A DNA stretch of 64,000 nt, from the NCBI GenBank assembly GCA_964511385.1, contig CAZEFE010000009.1:32061-96060 (forward strand). Direction: 5' to 3'. The position numbers and the translations under genes are program-made. The notes beneath the pieces are model-generated. The model made no database searches, was not told where the DNA came from, and was given only the letters and a program-made list of their open reading frames with translations. Within the stretch, counting starts at the first letter, position 1, and the number at the start of each line of letters is the position of its first letter. Of the stretch, positions 26,377 to 34,885 are shown piece after piece. The DNA comes from CAILHX01 sp964511385. Lineage in GTDB: Bacteria; Pseudomonadota; Gammaproteobacteria; Burkholderiales; Methylophilaceae.

Positions 26377-27164
26377 TGCTGCAGCATAGCAATATCGTGC
26401 TGACCGGCGCTGCCGGCGGCATCGGCCAGCCGCTGGCGCTGGCGCTGGCGGCGAAAGGCGCGCGGCTGGCGCTGGTGGAACGCAACCAGCAGAAGCTGGA
26501 GGCGCTGTGCCGCGACATCACGGAACGGGGTGGCTTTGCCCGGCCCATCGTCGCGGACCTGTCCAGCGCCGAAAGTGTGGAGCAGATCGTCGAACAAGCG
26601 CACCAACTGCTGGGCGGGCTGGACGTGCTGGTGAACAACGCCGGCATCATGGACTTCATCCGCTTCGAGCAGCAGGACGCAGCACGCATCGAACAGATGA
26701 TCTACACCAACGTGACCGCGCCGATCCTGCTTGCCCGCGCGGTGCTGCCGCATTTGCTGGCGCAGGATTCCGGGCGCATCGTCAATATCGGTTCGGCCTT
26801 GGGGGCCATCGGTTTTCCGCATCACGCCGCGTATAGCGCCAGCAAATTTGCGTTGCGCGGTTTCTCCGAGGCATTGCGCCGCGAACTGGCCGACACCGCT
26901 GTCGGCGTCACCTACATCGCGCCGCGCGCCACCAAAACCGCGCTCAACAATTCCACCACCACGCAAATGCTGGCTGCCACCGGCGCCAACATGGACAGCC
27001 CGGAACTGGTGGCTGACTTGATCGTTAACGCCATCGCGCATGATCGCAAGGAATATGCCATCGGCTGGCCGGAGATGTTTTTTGCCCGTCTGAACGGCGT
27101 GCTGCCGCTGCTGGTGGATCTGGGCTTGCAAAAACAGGCCCGGGTTGCCCGCCAGTTTCTTTAA
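26373..27164 (+). CDS. Short-chain dehydrogenase/reductase
   Basis: A 263-residue Rossmann enzyme. The cofactor motif is TGAAGGIG, the structural motif NNAG, and the catalytic set Ser in NIGSALG with YSASK. It reduces a carbonyl or oxidises an alcohol with NAD(P)H. ATGA overlap with the oxidase gene shows tight coupling. The C-terminal tail (WPEMFFARLNGVLPLLVD) resembles SDRs that act on lipid or long-chain substrates at membranes. Confidence 0.9.
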   Translation: MMLQHSNIVLTGAAGGIGQPLALALAAKGARLALVERNQQKLEALCRDITERGGFARPIVADLSSAESVEQIVEQAHQLLGGLDVLVNNAGIMDFIRFEQQDAARIEQMIYTNVTAPILLARAVLPHLLAQDSGRIVNIGSALGAIGFPHHAAYSASKFALRGFSEALRRELADTAVGVTYIAPRATKTALNNSTTTQMLAATGANMDSPELVADLIVNAIAHDRKEYAIGWPEMFFARLNGVLPLLVDLGLQKQARVARQFL

Positions 27165-27189
27165 CTCATCCATTCAACAAGGAGTTTTC

Positions 27190-27831
27190 ATGATGAAAAA
27201 ATTTGCCTGCCTGATACTGTGTTTGTTATCCATTCATCCCGCCTTCGCCGACGGTGGCCTGGATAGCGCGATCGAGCAACTGCAGCACGCCTGGGCGAAA
27301 GCCAATTACCAGACGCCGCAAGAGTCGCAAGCGGCTGCGTTCAAGGCGCTGGCCGACGACGCGCACCAGCTGACGGCCGCCAATGCCGGCCACGCCGAGC
27401 CGATGATCTGGGAGGCCATTATCCTCAGCGGTTATGCCAAGGCCAAAGGCGGCCTGGGCGGGCTGAAGATCGCAGAGCAGGCGCGCGACCTGCTGCTGGC
27501 GGCGGAAAAAATCAATCCGCAGGCATTAAACGGTTCGGCCTATACCTCGCTGGGTTCCCTGCACTACAAGGTGCCAGGCTGGCCGCTTGGGTTCGGCGAC
27601 AAGAAGAAAGCGCGCGGCTACCTGGAAAAAGCCCTGCAGATCAACCCCACCGGTATCGACCCTAACTATTTTTACGCGGATTTCCTGGCAAGCCAGGGCG
27701 AGCAGGCCAAGGCGGCGGAGTATTTCAAAAAAGCGCTCAATGCGCCGCCACGCCCTGGCCGTGAAGATGCCGATGCCGGACGCCGGGCGGAAATCCAGGA
27801 AGCGCTGCAAAAAATGGGAAAGAACGGTTGA
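27190..27831 (+). CDS. Exported TPR-repeat protein
   Basis: A 213-residue protein with signal peptide (LILCLLSIHPAFA) and two to three tetratricopeptide-like repeats (KARGYLEKALQINPTGIDPN; KAAEYFKKALNAPP). It would act as a periplasmic scaffold. AGGAG precedes the ATG by about five bases. Last gene of the operon beginning at 23521, 25 bases after the SDR gene. Its presence suggests the pathway has a periplasmic or envelope step. Confidence 0.8.
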   Translation: MMKKFACLILCLLSIHPAFADGGLDSAIEQLQHAWAKANYQTPQESQAAAFKALADDAHQLTAANAGHAEPMIWEAIILSGYAKAKGGLGGLKIAEQARDLLLAAEKINPQALNGSAYTSLGSLHYKVPGWPLGFGDKKKARGYLEKALQINPTGIDPNYFYADFLASQGEQAKAAEYFKKALNAPPRPGREDADAGRRAEIQEALQKMGKNG

Positions 27832-27896
27832 ACCACGATGCCGGCATGGCAACCGTTGCGGCAGCACGCCCCCGACCCCGGCCGCTGTCTATAAAA

Positions 27897-28007
27897 ATGT
27901 TGACCATGCTCAAACCGATATTCCTGCTGCTGGTTGCGGCCGGGCTGCTCTACGCCACGCAAATGCTGATCTACGGGCAATGGGCGACAGCTGGCTCGAG
28001 TGTATCC
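27897..28007 (+). pseudogene. Truncated membrane-protein ORF
   Basis: An in-frame stretch encoding MLTMLKPIFLLLVAAGLLYA and about 15 more residues looks like the start of a small membrane protein. It then runs directly into transposase-like coding sequence, so the original gene appears cut by an insertion element. No good ribosome site is seen. Function unknown. Confidence 0.4.
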
Positions 28008-28185
28008 ACCCTGGCCCGGGCGTTGAAGTGGGTGGGCTGGGTCAACCATCAACAGCTTGCTGGAACCCATCGACTATATACCTCCGGCGGAAGCTGAGAC
28101 AAACTATTACCGGCAACTCGCCGAACAGGCCCCGATAGTGGCCTGACTCAAAGCAAATGGCTTCCGCGAAACACGGGGAGATTCA
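28008..28185 (+). mobile_element. IS3-family transposase remnant with right end
   Basis: The last 30-45 codons of an IS3-type OrfB can be read in two frames: LKWVGWVNH, then after a one-base insertion near 28050 NSLLEPIDYIPPAEAE and NYYRQLAEQ to TGA at 28144-28146. This is the usual C-terminus of that family. It is followed by a typical end, CTTCCGCGAAACACGGGGAG, finishing at 28185. The rest of the element is missing, so it is inactive. Together with the truncated ORF it fills most of the gene-free stretch 27832-28333. Confidence 0.75.
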
Positions 28186-28244
28186 CCATCAAGACGGGAG
28201 CATCTCCTACTTGTTCACGGGAGTAATAGCCTTACCATATCCCG

Positions 28245-28272
28245 TGATTTTCTAGGAAAATCAGGCTTTTTT
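28245..28272 (+). terminator. Rho-independent terminator upstream of the kinase gene
   Basis: TGATTTTC pairs with GAAAATCA around a TAG loop, followed by GGC and six T residues. It ends about 60 bases before the kinase ATG, separating it from the IS remnant and the upstream operon. An ACCCGG/CCGGGT inverted repeat (about 28289-28313) lies between it and the gene. Confidence 0.7.
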
Positions 28273-28333
28273 CGACACAAGAAGACTTACCCGGTTTGTT
28301 TGGAAATCCGGGTATTGAAAGAGCGTTCTGCTC

Positions 28334-29668
28334 ATGAATTTAAAGCTCCGTCTCAACCTCGTCATTTCACTTCTGTTGCTGATTGTCATGGCGGTTGGCA
28401 TGAGAGTCATGGTGGATAACGCCAGGGATGATATTCGTGCAGAAGTGGAATCAACTTCACGTCTGGCCAAGCGGATGCTGGATACGCAAATTCAGTATCT
28501 GTCTTTATATGGCTATGGAGTAACGGACGCTTCACCATTTCATTTGCAAGAACTCGCAAATTTAAGGCATTTGCACATCGAGTTTTTCAACTTGAAGGGG
28601 AATCTGGTGGACAGCAACCGGACAGAAAAGGCTGCGGATGCAAACCAGCCCCCTGCGTGGTTTTACAAATTGCTGACTGGAGAAAATGCATCTGCCGAGG
28701 TTCGGCGCCCAATCATTTTTAATGGCCGCACCATAGGCGAGTTGGTGATCAGGCCGGACGTGTCTTACGAAATTTCCGAGGTCTGGAACGATACATCCAA
28801 ACTGTTGGCGCTGGCGCTAGCGTTTTTTCTGCTCGTGAACAGCATCGTTTACTGGGCTGTTTCATTCGCCTTGAGGCCTGTTGAGCAGATCAGGGGCGCG
28901 TTGCTTGACCTGGAGCAGGGCAATTTTGATGCCAGACTGCCTCATTTGGATTTGCCGGAACTGGAGAAAATCGCCTCGAAGTTCAACGACATGGCCGAGC
29001 GGCTCCAGCAGACGCAGAAAAACAACAGGCAATTAACGCAGCAGTTGATCAACTTGCAAGAGCAGGAGAGGAAATCGCTAGCCCGGAATTTGCACGATGA
29101 TTTAAGCCAGTCGTTGACGGCCGTTCAGATCGAGACGACGGCTATCCTGGGTGCCCGCCGGCTCTCCTCCATTCGGGAGGGTGCCAGCAGTATCCTGAAA
29201 ACCGTGCAGGAAATTCGAAGTGCCATACGCAATATTCTCAGTAATCTGCGTCCGGGCTCCATTGACGAGCTCGGGCTGCAGCAGGCCCTGACGGATTTGA
29301 TCTCCACCTGGCGGGAGCATAACCCCAGCATAGAACTTCATTGCCAGATTGATCCTGAATTGGGGCATGAGTCGGAGGCAGTCGCGATAACGGTTTACCG
29401 GTTGGTGCAGGAGGCACTCACAAATATTGCACGGCATGCCCAGGCCGGGAATGTGCTTTTGAGTATCAACACCGGGGATCATTGGCTGGAAGTGAGCGTC
29501 AGCGATGATGGCATCGGGTTCAATCCCATCGATACCAAGTCCGGGTTCGGATTGATGGGAATGCGGGAGCGTATTCAGGGGGTGGGCGGTACATTCAATG
29601 TGACCAGTTCATCGGAACAGGGGACTTGTGTTTCGGCCAGGTTGCCTATTTATTTTGAGGGGCAGTAA
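28334..29668 (+). CDS. NarX/DegS-type sensor histidine kinase
   Basis: A 444-residue membrane kinase. Membrane segment 1 (LVISLLLLIVMAVGM), a periplasmic sensor region (about 28-150), membrane segment 2 (LLALALAFFLLVNSIVYWAV), HAMP and coiled coil, then HisKA_3 with His in SLARNLHDDLSQSL and an HATPase domain (FGLMGMRERIQGVGG). The stop overlaps the response regulator start as TAATG. With the regulator, Sel1 protein and mxaRSACKL copy downstream it forms one gene string, so control of methanol dehydrogenase genes (as for MoxY/MxaY-type kinases) is likely but inferred from position. Confidence 0.92.
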   Translation: MNLKLRLNLVISLLLLIVMAVGMRVMVDNARDDIRAEVESTSRLAKRMLDTQIQYLSLYGYGVTDASPFHLQELANLRHLHIEFFNLKGNLVDSNRTEKAADANQPPAWFYKLLTGENASAEVRRPIIFNGRTIGELVIRPDVSYEISEVWNDTSKLLALALAFFLLVNSIVYWAVSFALRPVEQIRGALLDLEQGNFDARLPHLDLPELEKIASKFNDMAERLQQTQKNNRQLTQQLINLQEQERKSLARNLHDDLSQSLTAVQIETTAILGARRLSSIREGASSILKTVQEIRSAIRNILSNLRPGSIDELGLQQALTDLISTWREHNPSIELHCQIDPELGHESEAVAITVYRLVQEALTNIARHAQAGNVLLSINTGDHWLEVSVSDDGIGFNPIDTKSGFGLMGMRERIQGVGGTFNVTSSSEQGTCVSARLPIYFEGQ

Positions 29669-30306
29669 TGAAAAAAATCCGTGTCATGCTGGTGGACGAC
29701 CATGCGGCACTGCGTACCGGGCTGCTGCGGCTGCTGGAGCAATCAAACAATCTGGAAGTCGTAGCCGAGGCGGATACGGGCGAGCGTGCCTATGAACTTG
29801 CTGGAACCTGTAAGCCGGACGTTATCGTGATGGATATCAACATGCCCGGCCTGGGCGGCCTGGAGTCGCTGGGGCATATTCTCGCCAGGTGGCCCTCGAT
29901 CAAGGTGGTCGTCTATTCCATGCATGAGGAAGCGGCATTTGCCGTCCAGGCGATGTCGGCAGGAGCGCAAGGCTACGTCACCAAGGCTGATAATACCAAT
30001 GAACTGCTGACAGCCATCCAGGAAGTAGCGGCCGGACGCAATTTCATCAGCCGTGGCATTGCCCAGAAAGTTGCGCTTTATTCTTTGGCAAAAGAGAACG
30101 ATTTATTGTCCTCACTCTCGCCGCGCGAGTTTGAGGTCTTCAGGCTGCTTGCGGAGGGTAACAGCGTGGAGGACATCGCCCGCTTGCTCAAACTAAGTCA
30201 GAAAACCATTGCCAATCATCAAACCACGCTAAAACAGAAACTCAGGGTTACCAATCCGGTCGAGTTGGTGCGGTTTGCGATCAGGTATGGCGTTATCAAC
30301 GGATAG
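29668..30306 (+). CDS. LuxR/NarL-type response regulator (possible MxaB-like)
   Basis: A 212-residue regulator. The receiver domain has Asp in VIVMDINMPGLGG and the C-terminal LuxR-type helix-turn-helix is LSPREFEVFRLLAEGNSVED through SQKTIANHQTTLKQKL. It shares PREFEVF and a terminal AIRYG motif with the regulator at 36928. It is coupled to the upstream kinase by one base and lies 14 bases before the Sel1 gene. MxaB of methanotrophs and MoxX of Paracoccus are regulators of this type that control methanol dehydrogenase genes. Confidence 0.92.
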   Translation: MKKIRVMLVDDHAALRTGLLRLLEQSNNLEVVAEADTGERAYELAGTCKPDVIVMDINMPGLGGLESLGHILARWPSIKVVVYSMHEEAAFAVQAMSAGAQGYVTKADNTNELLTAIQEVAAGRNFISRGIAQKVALYSLAKENDLLSSLSPREFEVFRLLAEGNSVEDIARLLKLSQKTIANHQTTLKQKLRVTNPVELVRFAIRYGVING

Positions 30307-30320
30307 AAACAAGGATCATC

Positions 30321-31136
30321 ATGCAAAAAAAACTGATACAAATTCTGCTGCTGTCGGCCCTCTCAATCAATGCCCACGCCGGCTTCGAGGAAGGCAAGGC
30401 CGCCATGCTCAAGCGCGACTATGCCACGGCGCTCAAGGAATTCCGGCCGCTGGCCGACAAGGGCGACCCCAAGGCGCAACACATACTCGGCATGATGTAT
30501 GACGAGGGGCAGGGGGTGAAGCAGGATGTTGCAGAGGCCGCGAAGTGGTACCGCAAAGCGGCAGACCAGGGACATCTGGATGCCGCCTACAACCTGGGGG
30601 TGATGTATGCCCAGGGGCAAGGAGTGGAGCGCAACGATGTCGAATCCGCCAAATGGTTCCGCAAGGCCGCCGACAAGGGGCATATTCTTTCGCAGTTTGC
30701 CATGGGGCGCATCACCACCATCGGGCGCGGGGTGAAACAGGACGACAAGGCTGCCGCCGAGTGGTACCGCAAGGCGGCCGGCCAGGGGCATTACAAGGCG
30801 CAGTTGGCGCTGGGCAAATGCTATATGGAAGGACGTGGCGTGAAAAAGGACCCGAAAGCCGGCATGGAGTGGATACGCAAGTCGGCGGATCAGGGACACG
30901 CCAAGGCCCAGTATGAAATGGGGCAGCTTTACGAGCATGGCACCGGTGTCGGCAAGGATGCCGTCGAGGCCTACAAGTGGTACATGCTGGCGGCCGACCA
31001 GAGCCACGACGGCGCCATTATGGCTCGCGACGCGCTGGCGAAAGGCATGAAGGCCGAAGACATCGCGCATGCCAAGGTGCTGGCAACGGAATGGAAGCCG
31101 GTGCAGGCCGACACACCGGCAGGGGCAGAAAAATGA
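30321..31136 (+). CDS. Exported Sel1-repeat protein
   Basis: A 271-residue secreted protein (signal LIQILLLSALSINAHA) made of about six 36-residue Sel1-like repeats, for example AAKWYRKAADQGHLDAAYNL and GMEWIRKSADQGHAKAQYEM. Sel1 repeats form helical scaffolds for protein contacts. Its stop overlaps the mxaR start as ATGA, so it belongs to the orphan mxa operon. The other mxaR copy at 42834 has no such partner. It could help assemble a dehydrogenase complex in the periplasm; this is inference. Confidence 0.9.
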   Translation: MQKKLIQILLLSALSINAHAGFEEGKAAMLKRDYATALKEFRPLADKGDPKAQHILGMMYDEGQGVKQDVAEAAKWYRKAADQGHLDAAYNLGVMYAQGQGVERNDVESAKWFRKAADKGHILSQFAMGRITTIGRGVKQDDKAAAEWYRKAAGQGHYKAQLALGKCYMEGRGVKKDPKAGMEWIRKSADQGHAKAQYEMGQLYEHGTGVGKDAVEAYKWYMLAADQSHDGAIMARDALAKGMKAEDIAHAKVLATEWKPVQADTPAGAEK

Positions 31137-32164
31137 AGGATGGGCATGGTGCGGAAAACGCCCTCGCCGACTGGCGCGACCGCGCGCTGGCGCTGGAGCG
31201 CGAGCTCAACGATACCGTGCTGGGGCTGCGCCATCCGGTGCGCCTGCTGGTGACGGCGATGTTCGCGCGCGGGCATGTGCTGCTCGAAGGTGGTGTCGGG
31301 GTGGGCAAAACCACGCTGCTGCGTGCGGCGGCGCGCGGACTCGGCGGCGGCTACCAGCGCGTGGAAGGCACCATTGACCTGATGCCGCAGGACATGATTT
31401 ATCACACCCATCTGGATACTGACGGCAAACCGCGCGTGGATCCCGGTCCGCTGCTGGCGCAGGGCGAAAACCTGTCGGTGTTCTTCTTTAACGAAATCAA
31501 CCGCTCCCGGCCGCAGGTACATTCGCTGCTGCTGCGGGTGATGGCTGAACGCAGCGTCACGGCGTTCAACAAGGAATACCACTTTCCCCATTTGCAGGTG
31601 TTTGCCGACCGCAACCGCGTGGAGAAAGAAGAAACCTTCGAGCTGCCGGGCGCGGCGCGCGACCGCTTCCTGATGGAAATCGAGGTGGATCCCGAAGACA
31701 GCAGCGACATCCACAAGCAACTGACCTTCGATACCCGCTTCCACGATGTCGACGCCCTGATTCAGGGCGTGGGAGCTGGCCGTATCGATCATGCCCTGCT
31801 GACCGGGTTTGCCCCGCAAATCCAGTACGCGGTGTATGCCGGTGAACATGTGCGGGATTTTGTCGAACATCTGCGGCGCGCCAGCCACCGCCCCCAGGAT
31901 TACGGCATCCGCCTGCCGGAAGTGGTGACGGAAGACTTGATGGTGAGCGGCATCGGCCCGCGCGGCACCAGCATGCTGGTACGCGCCGCCAAGGTCGCCG
32001 CCTGGCTCGATGGGCGCCTGGAACTGGCCCCGGAGGATATTGCCGCGGTGTTCCACGAGGTCGCCGCGCACCGCGTGTTTTTCACGCCAGTGTACGAGTT
32101 GCAGCGCCAATGGCTGGCGCGCGATTACACGCAAGCCCTGTTGCGAGCTGTCCCCGCGCCGTGA
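31133..32164 (+). CDS. mxaR: MoxR-type AAA+ ATPase MxaR (orphan copy)
   Basis: A 343-residue AAA+ ATPase. Walker A is GGVGVGKTT, the Walker B-like stretch is VFFFNEINRSRPQ (Asn in place of the usual Asp, as also in the second copy), and the MoxR winged domain follows. MxaR-type ATPases work with von Willebrand A proteins to activate methanol dehydrogenase, probably in metal insertion. It is highly similar to the MxaR at 42834 across the ATPase core. First of six overlapping genes R-S-A-C-K-L. Confidence 0.92.
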   Translation: MKDGHGAENALADWRDRALALERELNDTVLGLRHPVRLLVTAMFARGHVLLEGGVGVGKTTLLRAAARGLGGGYQRVEGTIDLMPQDMIYHTHLDTDGKPRVDPGPLLAQGENLSVFFFNEINRSRPQVHSLLLRVMAERSVTAFNKEYHFPHLQVFADRNRVEKEETFELPGAARDRFLMEIEVDPEDSSDIHKQLTFDTRFHDVDALIQGVGAGRIDHALLTGFAPQIQYAVYAGEHVRDFVEHLRRASHRPQDYGIRLPEVVTEDLMVSGIGPRGTSMLVRAAKVAAWLDGRLELAPEDIAAVFHEVAAHRVFFTPVYELQRQWLARDYTQALLRAVPAP

Positions 32165-33021
32165 AGTCGCGTCTTGCGTCGTTGCTGCACTATCGTGTGC
32201 GCTGGAAACCGGTGGGTACGCACCCTGGCGCATCCGGCGGGGTACAGGCCGGATGCGGAGACCAGTTGCGCGCGCTGGTGCAATTGCATGACCACCCCGA
32301 CCCGCGCCGCCTCGATCTGCGTGCCAGCTTGCGCGATCCGCTGGAGCGCCTTTGGGTGCGCGATTTCCACCTCAACACGGCACTCAAACTGGTGGTGTTG
32401 ATGGATATGTCCGCCTCCATGGGCTATGTCGGGCGGGTGGATCGCATGGGCGTGGCGCGCGATATCGCCGCCCATCTGGCGCTGGCGGCCTGGAAGAGTG
32501 GAGACGCCTTCGGCCTGTATGGTGCCAACGAAGCCCCGCGCCGGGATGCCATGCTGCCGCCGCGGGTCAATCGCGGCGCGTGGCTGTGGGTGCAGAAACA
32601 GCTGGCGCAGGTAAAACCCCATGGCGCCAGCGCAGCCGGTATGCACAAGCTGGTGTCGCAGCTGCCGAGAAAGCGTGCACTGGTGTGCATCATTTCCGAT
32701 TTCCGTTGGCCCGAAGGGGAATTGGAAAAATTGCTCAAGAATCTCGCCCATCATGATGTCGCCCCCATCGTGCTGCAAGACCCGGCCGAGGTGGACGCGC
32801 TACCCGAGCGCGGCATCGCCATCCTGCGCGACGCGGAAACCGGCGCCGACCGCTTTGTCTGGATGCGGCCCGGCCTTACGCGTGCCGTGGCCGATGCCCG
32901 GCAACGCCATCTCGATGCCATTGCCCGTGTCTGCCGCGCCGCCGGGCGCAAGCCTTTTCTGGTCAGGGGCGAATTTGACCCGCTGGCGCTGACCTGCCAT
33001 TTCTGGGAGCGTGCTGCCTGA
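32161..33021 (+). CDS. mxaS: MxaS, DUF58/vWA-like protein (orphan copy)
   Basis: A 286-residue cytoplasmic protein of the MxaS/DUF58 type. The pattern HDHPDPRRLDLRASLRDPLE is followed by a vWA-like core with VVLMDMSASMGYVG (DxSxS metal site) and CIISDFRWPEGELE. It probably pairs with MxaR as adaptor. The GTG start overlaps the mxaR stop (GTGA), preferred over ATG codons further upstream inside mxaR. The counterpart at 43866 has the same HPDPRRID pattern. Confidence 0.9.
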   Translation: MKSRLASLLHYRVRWKPVGTHPGASGGVQAGCGDQLRALVQLHDHPDPRRLDLRASLRDPLERLWVRDFHLNTALKLVVLMDMSASMGYVGRVDRMGVARDIAAHLALAAWKSGDAFGLYGANEAPRRDAMLPPRVNRGAWLWVQKQLAQVKPHGASAAGMHKLVSQLPRKRALVCIISDFRWPEGELEKLLKNLAHHDVAPIVLQDPAEVDALPERGIAILRDAETGADRFVWMRPGLTRAVADARQRHLDAIARVCRAAGRKPFLVRGEFDPLALTCHFWERAA

Positions 33022-33881
33022 TGCGATTGATCCATTTGCTGCTGTGCCTGATGGTGTCGGCATCGGCATCGGCATCGGCCTCAGCCGAACCGAAAATCAG
33101 CGTACAGATGCGCGATACCGGCTACACCCTGGGCGACGTGATGGAAGCCCATGCCGTCATCCATCTTGACCAAGGGCAACATATCGCCCCGGGCAGCTTG
33201 CCACCCCTTGGGCGCATCACCCACTGGCTGGAATTGCGCACGGCAACACTGGAGCAGAGTGGGAGTGTTGCCAGGCTGGACCTGTGCTGGCAGGTATTCG
33301 CCACCGTAGAAACCGCGCGGATGCTGAAGGTCCCTGCCATCGAACTGCATACCGATGGGGACAAGCCGCAGACCGTGGTCATCCCGGCGCAGTCGTTCAT
33401 TCTGTCCCCGGTGCTGCCCCATCCGCTGGAAAACACCCGACCGCGCCCCAACCTGCCGCCCTGGAAGTTTGACGAGCATACCCCGTTGCAAGCGGCGCTG
33501 GCCTGTCTCGGTTTCGCGCTGGCTTGCCTGACCTTCTGGCTGTGGCTGGTGGACAGGCTGCCCGGCCTGCCGCGTCGCCCCGGACCGTTTACGCGCCTGG
33601 CGCGGCGCTTGCGGCGGCACAAAGGCACCCTGAATACAGAAGATTTGCGCGAGTTGCATGCCGCATTCAACGCTGCTGCCGGGGAAACGCTGTATCCCGC
33701 CACGCTGCCTCGACTGTTCGAACGTGCGCCGCATCTGGCACCTGTACGTGCCGAGATTGAGCAATTCTTCCAGGCCTCCTGGCAATGTTTCTTCGCCAGC
33801 GGCGCTGACATCCCGGAGCGGACACAGGCACTGAACTGGGTGATGCAGGCAGCGCGTGCCGAAAGACTGGTGCGGCGATGA
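33021..33881 (+). CDS. mxaA: MxaA, methanol dehydrogenase accessory protein (orphan copy)
   Basis: A 286-residue protein. An N-terminal signal with a run of Ala-Ser pairs is followed by a periplasmic beta-rich domain, one membrane segment (ALACLGFALACLTFWLWLVD) and a cytoplasmic helical tail. This matches MxaA, one of the proteins needed to load calcium into methanol dehydrogenase. The signal peptide is encoded by an in-frame hexanucleotide repeat (TCGGCA units, about 33056-33080). One-base overlap with mxaS (TGATG) and ATGA overlap with mxaC. Confidence 0.88.
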   Translation: MRLIHLLLCLMVSASASASASAEPKISVQMRDTGYTLGDVMEAHAVIHLDQGQHIAPGSLPPLGRITHWLELRTATLEQSGSVARLDLCWQVFATVETARMLKVPAIELHTDGDKPQTVVIPAQSFILSPVLPHPLENTRPRPNLPPWKFDEHTPLQAALACLGFALACLTFWLWLVDRLPGLPRRPGPFTRLARRLRRHKGTLNTEDLRELHAAFNAAAGETLYPATLPRLFERAPHLAPVRAEIEQFFQASWQCFFASGADIPERTQALNWVMQAARAERLVRR

Positions 33882-34885
33882 GCGCGCTGCATTTTCTCAA
33901 GCCTGAACTCTTGTGGGGGCTACCGCTGGCCTTGCTGCCCTTGCTCGGCCACGGCGTACGCCGCTTCGATTTTCCCGGCCTGGAGGATTGGCCACGCGAC
34001 CGCTGGTCGGAGGCGATGCGCATTGGGCTGCGTGTGCTAGGTTGCCTCACGCTGGCCTGTTTGCTGGTTGCCGCCGCTGGGCCGTTCACCGAAGGCGGCA
34101 CCGTTTCCCGAAAGGGTGAGGGTGCCGAAATAGTGGTGGTGCTGGATCGTAGCGGCAGCATGTCGGAAAGCCTGGCGGGTACAGTTTCGACTCAGGTTCT
34201 CCCCGGCCTGAAAACTCCGGAGGGTTTTGTCAGCAAGATTTCGGCTGCGCGCAAGACACTGGAGGAGTTCATGCGCCTGCGAGAGGCCGACACTTTTGGC
34301 CTGGTGGTGTTCAACTCCTCGCCCATCAGCGTTGCGCCGCTCACCGGCGACCGCGAGCTGACGCATGCTGCGTTGCAGAGCGCCGAGGCGCGCAGCGTGG
34401 GCTTCACCTCCATGGCCCGCGCGCTGGGCATGGGGCTGGATTATTTTCGCGAACGGCCACTGACCGCGACCCGCCTCATCCTGCTGGTCTCCGATGGCGA
34501 CGCCATCATCGAAGGCAAGGATCGCGACTACCTGCAACAGCAGTTCCAGCACATACAGGCGCAGCTGATCTGGATTTACGTGCGCGGCGATCGCGAACCC
34601 AGCATCATGACTGGCGAGACCGACAGCGCCAGCCTGTCCATGCACCGTGCCTTCGGCGGCATGGGCATGCCTTACCAGGCGTTCGAGGTGACCGATGCCG
34701 CCGGGCTGCAAAAGGCGGTGAACGAGGTCGGGCGCCTTACCAACCAGCCCACCCGTTACGAATACCATCTGCCGCGCCGCGACCTGGCGCCGCCTTTCTA
34801 TCTGGCCGCGCTGCTGTTGCTGGGCGCGCTGGCCTGGACCAAGCGACAGGAAATCACCGCATGGAAACCGCATCGTCACGCATGA
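33878..34885 (+). CDS. mxaC: MxaC, membrane vWA-domain protein (orphan copy)
   Basis: A 335-residue protein with two N-terminal membrane segments, a periplasmic vWA domain carrying an intact MIDAS motif (VVVLDRSGSMSESL) with LILLVSDGDA, and a C-terminal membrane segment (PPFYLAALLLLGALAW). MxaC works with MxaA, K and L in activation of methanol dehydrogenase. ATGA overlaps link it to mxaA and mxaK. It is clearly related to the copy at 45595. Confidence 0.9.
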   Translation: MSALHFLKPELLWGLPLALLPLLGHGVRRFDFPGLEDWPRDRWSEAMRIGLRVLGCLTLACLLVAAAGPFTEGGTVSRKGEGAEIVVVLDRSGSMSESLAGTVSTQVLPGLKTPEGFVSKISAARKTLEEFMRLREADTFGLVVFNSSPISVAPLTGDRELTHAALQSAEARSVGFTSMARALGMGLDYFRERPLTATRLILLVSDGDAIIEGKDRDYLQQQFQHIQAQLIWIYVRGDREPSIMTGETDSASLSMHRAFGGMGMPYQAFEVTDAAGLQKAVNEVGRLTNQPTRYEYHLPRRDLAPPFYLAALLLLGALAWTKRQEITAWKPHRHA

